Shown: positions 7,458-9,372 of the stretch, piece by piece
How positions within the stretch are numbered: position 1 is the first letter of the stretch
Layout of the letters: the number at the start of each line of letters is the position of its first letter
Origin: a bacterium UBP3_UBA1247
GTDB taxonomy: Bacteria > UBA3054
NCBI GenBank assembly: GCA_002308555.1
Contig: DBWD01000147.1
Coordinates: 894-10,265 of the forward strand
Reading direction: 5' to 3'
Length of the DNA: 9,372 bases
Position numbers and translations under genes: made by a program
The notes under the pieces: generated by a model
Databases searched by the model: none
Told to the model about the DNA's origin: nothing
The model's input: the letters and a program-made list of their open reading frames with translations, nothing else

Positions 7458-7538
7458 AACAAGGAAATTGAATATTTGCGTGCCATTTTGCGAATTTTTT
7501 TCTTGAATTGCGCAAATAAATATTCTGCTTGTTTTTTT
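7458..7538 (+). terminator. Possible long imperfect hairpin with T7 after the operon
   Basis: Just after the operon's last stop, AACAAG (7458-7463) can pair with CTTGTT (7528-7533), and GAATATTTGCG (7470-7480) with the region CGCAAATAAATATTC (7511-7525) with bulges, followed by a run of seven T (7532-7538). A competing inner stem pairs TTGCGAATT (near 7488) with AATTGCGCAA (near 7507), also with a bulge. The stem is AT-rich and imperfect, so termination would be weak. The better terminator lies further down at 7608-7643. Confidence 0.35.
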
Positions 7539-7607
7539 ACGAGTGAAAAAGGATTACGTGTTGTCATAATTCCTTAAAACGAAGTTAAGCGTTTTCTGTT
7601 TTATTAA

Positions 7608-7643
7608 GCACCCGGTTACATTTTGCGACCGGTTGCTTTTTTT
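7608..7643 (+). terminator. Rho-independent terminator of the eight-gene operon
   Basis: Stem arms GCACCCGGT (7608-7616) and ACCGGTTGC (7628-7636) pair in eight of nine positions (one C-T mismatch) around an 11-nt loop, followed directly by seven T (7637-7643). It lies about 155 nt after the last stop of the operon and is oriented for the + strand. Upstream of the stem there is no A run, so it should not work in reverse. Confidence 0.75.
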
Positions 7644-7651
7644 CTTATAAC

Positions 7652-7699
7652 AAGATTTATGCCGGGAACGAAAAAGTGTCAGCATTGCTGACACTTTTA
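7652..7699 (+). pseudogene. Relic fragment resembling the DUF1016 N-terminal domain
   Basis: Read in the frame of codon 7658-7660, this stretch encodes YAGNEKVSALLTLL. The intact DUF1016 gene downstream has YSGNEKVSPLVTQL at its residues 87-100, giving 10 of 14 identities. Several codons differ only synonymously (GGG/GGA, AAC/AAT, TTA/TTG), which is what decay or divergence of a coding homologue would leave. Similarity fades quickly on both sides, and a stop follows soon after (7714-7717 area, VLEI then TGA). It is short, so chance or a shared palindromic motif alone cannot be excluded. Confidence 0.45.
7672..7698. repeat. Perfect 27-bp palindrome (13-bp arms, 1-nt centre)
   Basis: The left arm AAAAGTGTCAGCA (7672-7684) is exactly complementary to the right arm TGCTGACACTTTT (7686-7698), with a single T at the centre. 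The core GTGTCA-GCA-T-TGC-TGACAC is nearly the same as a palindrome inside the DUF1016 gene. It could be a protein-binding site, a hairpin, or a by-product of template switching at a former quasi-palindrome. A terminator role is less likely because only four T end the stem. Confidence 0.85.
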
Positions 7700-7713
7700 A
7701 GAGTGTTGGAAAT

Positions 7714-7869
7714 ATGAGAAAAACAATCGGGTCGCATAAATGCGACAGCGGCTGTCAAAAACAATGGAAAATATTTCAAATCTTGCTTTTAGAAAGCAAG
7801 TTGCGTAAGATGCAGAAAATCTATCATTACATTGGTAGCAAATTTAACTCTAAACGATGTGATCTATGA
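7714..7869 (+). CDS. Possible 51-aa ORF coupled to the DUF1016 gene
   Basis: An open frame of 51 codons begins MRKTIGSHKCDSGCQ and ends at a TGA that overlaps the DUF1016 start in an ATGA (7866-7869). The overlap is the same kind of coupling seen in the neighbouring operon, and the product is basic (many Lys/Arg) with three cysteines. Against it: the ribosome site is poor (GGA only 3 nt before ATG), three perfect inverted repeats run through it, and I recognise no family. It may be only an open frame in AT-rich DNA. Confidence 0.25.
   Translation: MRKTIGSHKCDSGCQKQWKIFQILLLESKLRKMQKIYHYIGSKFNSKRCDL
7731..7746. repeat. Perfect inverted repeat, GTCGCAT arms
   Basis: GTCGCAT (7731-7737) and ATGCGAC (7740-7746) are exact complements around a 2-nt AA centre. 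It overlaps the next inverted repeat by three bases (GAC, 7744-7746), so the two hairpins could not both form fully at once. Function unknown; it may be an operator-like site or RNA hairpin. Confidence 0.8.
7744..7756. repeat. Perfect inverted repeat, GACAGC arms
   Basis: GACAGC (7744-7749) and GCTGTC (7751-7756) are exact complements around a single G. It shares GAC with the preceding GTCGCAT repeat. Short, but notable because it belongs to a cluster of four perfect inverted repeats within 130 bp. Confidence 0.7.
7782..7800. repeat. Perfect inverted repeat, CTTGCTTT arms
   Basis: CTTGCTTT (7782-7789) and AAAGCAAG (7793-7800) are exact complements around a 3-nt TAG centre. It lies 65 bp before the DUF1016 start, where a regulatory site would be plausible. 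No T run follows, so it is not a standard terminator. Confidence 0.75.
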
Positions 7870-8141
7870 GGGAACTGGATAAGACTTTCTCTGAAGTAGC
7901 GATAATAATTGAAACATCCCGGGAAAACGCTTACCGAAAGGTAAACGAAGAATTGATCTTGATGTATTGGAAGATCGGTAAATTCTTATCTGAGCAATCT
8001 CAAGACGCAGGTTACGGCGACGGGTATATTAGTTCTTTAGCTGATTATATTCAGAAAAGGTTTCCTGGCATTAGTGGTTTCAACAGGCGCGGACTTTACC
8101 GAATGAAACAGTTTTATGAAACATATTCTGGAAATGAAAAA

Positions 8142-8160
8142 GTGTCACCACTGGTGACAC
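8142..8160. repeat. Perfect 19-bp palindrome inside the DUF1016 gene
   Basis: GTGTCACCA (8142-8150) and TGGTGACAC (8152-8160) are exact complements around one C. The segment encodes VSPLVT of the DUF1016 domain. It parallels the intergenic palindrome at 7676-7694, differing by a C/G pair swapped for a G/C pair, plus the central base and one neighbouring position. The coding sequence may create it naturally, so a separate function is unproven. Confidence 0.7.
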
Positions 8161-8305
8161 AATTGAGCTGGACGAATCATCTGATCATAATGTCTGGCAG
8201 CAAGAGCGATGAAGAACGGGAGTTCTATATGACGCTTGCGATTAAAGAACGGTACAGCAAGCGTCAACTGGAACGCCAAATGAACACTTTACGAAGAAAA
8301 TGCAG

Positions 8306-8327
8306 CAAACTTGCACCAAACTTGCAC
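8306..8327. repeat. 11-bp tandem duplication
   Basis: CAAACTTGCAC occurs twice head to tail (8306-8316 and 8317-8327). Eleven is not a multiple of three, so the duplication itself would shift a reading frame. It lies just after the point where the DUF1016 gene departs from its family and is a further sign of decay. Confidence 0.85.
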
Positions 8328-8394
8328 ACGGCTATTGTTTTTTTAATCTGTTTAAAAAAGTGCCGAATAAAATGACCGAATAGGAGCAAGTAAT

Positions 8395-8432
8395 AAAAAA
8401 GCGATTTGCCTGTTTGGCAAATCGCTTTTTTT
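8395..8432. terminator. Strong bidirectional intrinsic terminator
   Basis: A perfect 10-bp stem, GCGATTTGCC (8401-8410) with GGCAAATCGC (8416-8425), encloses a TGTTT loop. It is preceded by six A (8395-8400) and followed by seven T (8426-8432), so it can end transcripts from both directions. It separates the + strand DUF1016 gene from the - strand nucleotidyltransferase gene, whose stop lies 24 nt away at 8456. Confidence 0.9.
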
Positions 8433-8455
8433 ATTGACGGTCGTCAGAGCGTTTT

Positions 8456-9181
8456 TTACTTTTTGTTCTTGAGGTCGCGGATCATGATGCCGGCGTCCAG
8501 GAGGGAGTCGAAGGTGCCGGTGTCGAGCCATTCGCCCTCGTAGATGCTGACGTCCAGGGAGTTTTCCTTGAGGTAGAGATTGTTGAGGTCTGTGATCTCA
8601 AGTTCGCCTCTGGCGGAGGGCTTAAGGTTGGCGGCTCTCTTGACGACGGAATTGTCGTAGATGTAGAGGCCGGTCACGGCGTAGTCGCTCTTGGGGGCTT
8701 TGGGCTTTTCCTCGATGGAGACGGCCTGCATGTCCTTGTCGAATTCCACGACGCCGAAGCGTTCGGGATCGGGAACTTTCTTGGCGAAGACGCGGGCGCC
8801 CTTGCTGAAGGTCTTGATGGAATCGTGGAGGAAGCTCACGTTGCCAACGAAGATGTTGTCGCCTAAGATCATGGTGACGTCGTCGGTGCCGATGAAGTTG
8901 GAGCCGATTATGAAGGCCTGGGCGAGGCCTTCGGGCCTGTCCTGGATCTTGTAGGAGAACTCCGCGCCGAAGTCTTTGCCGGAGCCCAGGAGGCGCATGA
9001 AGTCGGCGGCCCTTTCCGGGGCGACGATGAAGAGTATTTCCTTTATGCCGCCGTCCAAAAGGGTCTGCAGGGGATAGTAGACCATGGGCTTGTCGTAGAC
9101 GGGGAGAAGCTGCTTGCTGGTTATGGTGGTCAGTGGGCGCAGTCTGGTGCCGGCGCCGCCGGCTAATACGATTCCTTTCAT
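8456..9181 (-). CDS. rfbA: Glucose-1-phosphate thymidylyltransferase, short form (RmlA/RfbA type)
   Basis: 241 residues. The enzyme family joins dTTP and glucose-1-phosphate to make dTDP-glucose, the first step toward dTDP-rhamnose and other deoxysugars of surface polysaccharides. Motifs in order: the nucleotide-binding loop [11 protein letters not shown] (8-18) with [12 protein letters not shown] (22-33), EGLAQAF (84-90), LGDNIF (106-111) with the metal-binding Asp, [10 protein letters not shown] (139-148), EEKP (157-160), GELEITDLN (192-200) and [11 protein letters not shown] (218-228). Classical RmlA is about 290 aa; this one stops right after the last core motif, so it lacks the C-terminal extension that in long forms helps build the allosteric site. 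The start overlaps the upstream gene's stop in ATGA, and no clear Shine-Dalgarno is visible, in keeping with coupling. Nucleotide specificity could differ, since related short forms are annotated variously. Confidence 0.88.
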   Translation of the reverse strand: MKGIVLAGGAGTRLRPLTTITSKQLLPVYDKPMVYYPLQTLLDGGIKEILFIVAPERAADFMRLLGSGKDFGAEFSYKIQDRPEGLAQAFIIGSNFIGTDDVTMILGDNIFVGNVSFLHDSIKTFSKGARVFAKKVPDPERFGVVEFDKDMQAVSIEEKPKAPKSDYAVTGLYIYDNSVVKRAANLKPSARGELEITDLNNLYLKENSLDVSIYEGEWLDTGTFDSLLDAGIMIRDLKNKK

Positions 9182-9372
9182 TTGTTCGCGAAGTTTTGGT
9201 TGATGTATTGGGCCGCCTCTTCCAGGGAGGGCAGGATCTTGGTGCAGTATTTGACCATCCAGGGGCTGGAATCCTGGAAGGAGAAGGGAGAGAAGGCCAC
9301 GATGAACTTGTCTTTGACATGCCCGGCGTAGAAGACTTCCATGGCTGTCCCGATGCTGGGCTTGGAATAGTT
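9178..9372 (-). CDS. C-terminal part of a nucleoside 2-deoxyribosyltransferase-like protein (partial)
   Basis: Reading in from the right edge on the - strand gives 64 codons before a TGA at 9178-9180. The 5' end lies outside the window. The fragment contains [12 protein letters not shown] (6-17), KFIVAFSP (22-29) and [22 protein letters not shown] (36-57). This resembles the end of nucleoside 2-deoxyribosyltransferase-like proteins, with their GTxME-x-YA helix, a following strand, and a C-terminal SPW...LEE-x-x-YI pattern. The family includes base-exchange enzymes and nucleotide N-glycosidases, and the catalytic part would be mostly off-window. It overlaps the thymidylyltransferase start by 4 nt, so the two are probably one operon. 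Identification rests on a short tail and is moderate. Confidence 0.6.
   Translation of the reverse strand, partial: NYSKPSIGTAMEVFYAGHVKDKFIVAFSPFSFQDSSPWMVKYCTKILPSLEEAAQYINQNFANK

Larger units (their letters stand above)
7866..8375 (+). pseudogene. DUF1016 (YhcG-like) protein, N-terminal half only, nuclease domain lost
   Basis: Residues 1-139 match the DUF1016 N-terminal domain: ENAYRKVNEELILMYWKIGKFL (20-41), YGDGYISSLADYIQKRFP (50-67), RRGLYRMKQFYETYSGN (74-90), VTQLSWTNHLIIMS (97-110) and SDEEREFYM...RYSKRQLERQM (114-139). Full-length members are normally about 330-370 aa with a C-terminal PD-(D/E)XK nuclease domain. Here the protein ends at residue 169 in unrelated sequence (residues 141-169). 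Family members usually continue RQ-(I/M)-N-x-x-x-Y-E. That continuation appears in the +1 frame from about 8287 (LYEEN), so a frameshift near 8286 probably broke the gene. Even that frame stops at 8344-8346, so the nuclease domain is gone. The gene is AT-rich, unlike its neighbours, suggesting transfer. No convincing Shine-Dalgarno precedes ATG 7866. A nuclease-less N-terminal protein that still binds a partner remains possible. Confidence 0.8.

Noticed and set aside
7483..7628. 10-bp direct repeat CATTTTGCGA at 7484-7493 and 7619-7628
   Set aside because: Short, AT-rich and only two copies; the second lies in a terminator loop. No sign of an attachment site or array.
7672..7800. CRISPR-like array
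   Set aside because: The inverted repeats differ from one another and have no regular spacing or repeated unit, and no cas gene is nearby.
7801..7827. Possible promoter TTGCGT ... TATCAT before the DUF1016 gene
   Set aside because: The spacer is only 15 nt and both boxes are weak, so it is not better than chance in AT-rich DNA.

Overview
The window comes from a bacterium that is probably Gram-negative. Most of it has high-GC third codon positions and frequent AGG arginine codons. A lipobox-type lipoprotein and a dTDP-sugar gene fit a diderm with surface polysaccharide. No rRNA or lineage-specific marker is present, so I do not assign a phylum.

Positions 1-7454 (+ strand) hold one tightly packed operon whose left end lies outside the window. 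Its eight genes are a partial multi-TM membrane protein, a 585-aa polytopic protein with a large soluble extracytoplasmic domain, an 81-aa small protein, a GlmL/MutL-family ASKHA ATPase, a 372-aa barrel-sandwich/KOW-like protein, a single-HKD phospholipase-D-like protein with a C-terminal cysteine cluster, an AlkD-like DNA alkylation repair protein, and an HExxH metallopeptidase-like lipoprotein. Six of the seven junctions overlap by 1 or 4 nt and the seventh has a 5-nt gap, so translational coupling is likely throughout. The first five genes look like one membrane-associated module. GlmL is known from work on B12-dependent glutamate mutase, but no mutase is visible here.

Positions 7455-8455 form an AT-rich accessory island enclosed by intrinsic terminators. 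It holds a DUF1016 (YhcG-like) gene that keeps the N-terminal domain but has lost the PD-(D/E)XK nuclease half, apparently through a frameshift. Upstream is a short in-frame relic resembling a piece of the same protein, inside a cluster of four perfect inverted repeats. The relic and the intact DUF1016 copy share a palindromic core with a paired, compensating base change.

Positions 8456-9372 (- strand) carry a short-form glucose-1-phosphate thymidylyltransferase (rfbA/rmlA type). It overlaps by 4 nt the end of an upstream gene resembling nucleoside 2-deoxyribosyltransferases, which runs off the right edge. The bidirectional terminator at 8395-8432 separates this unit from the island.
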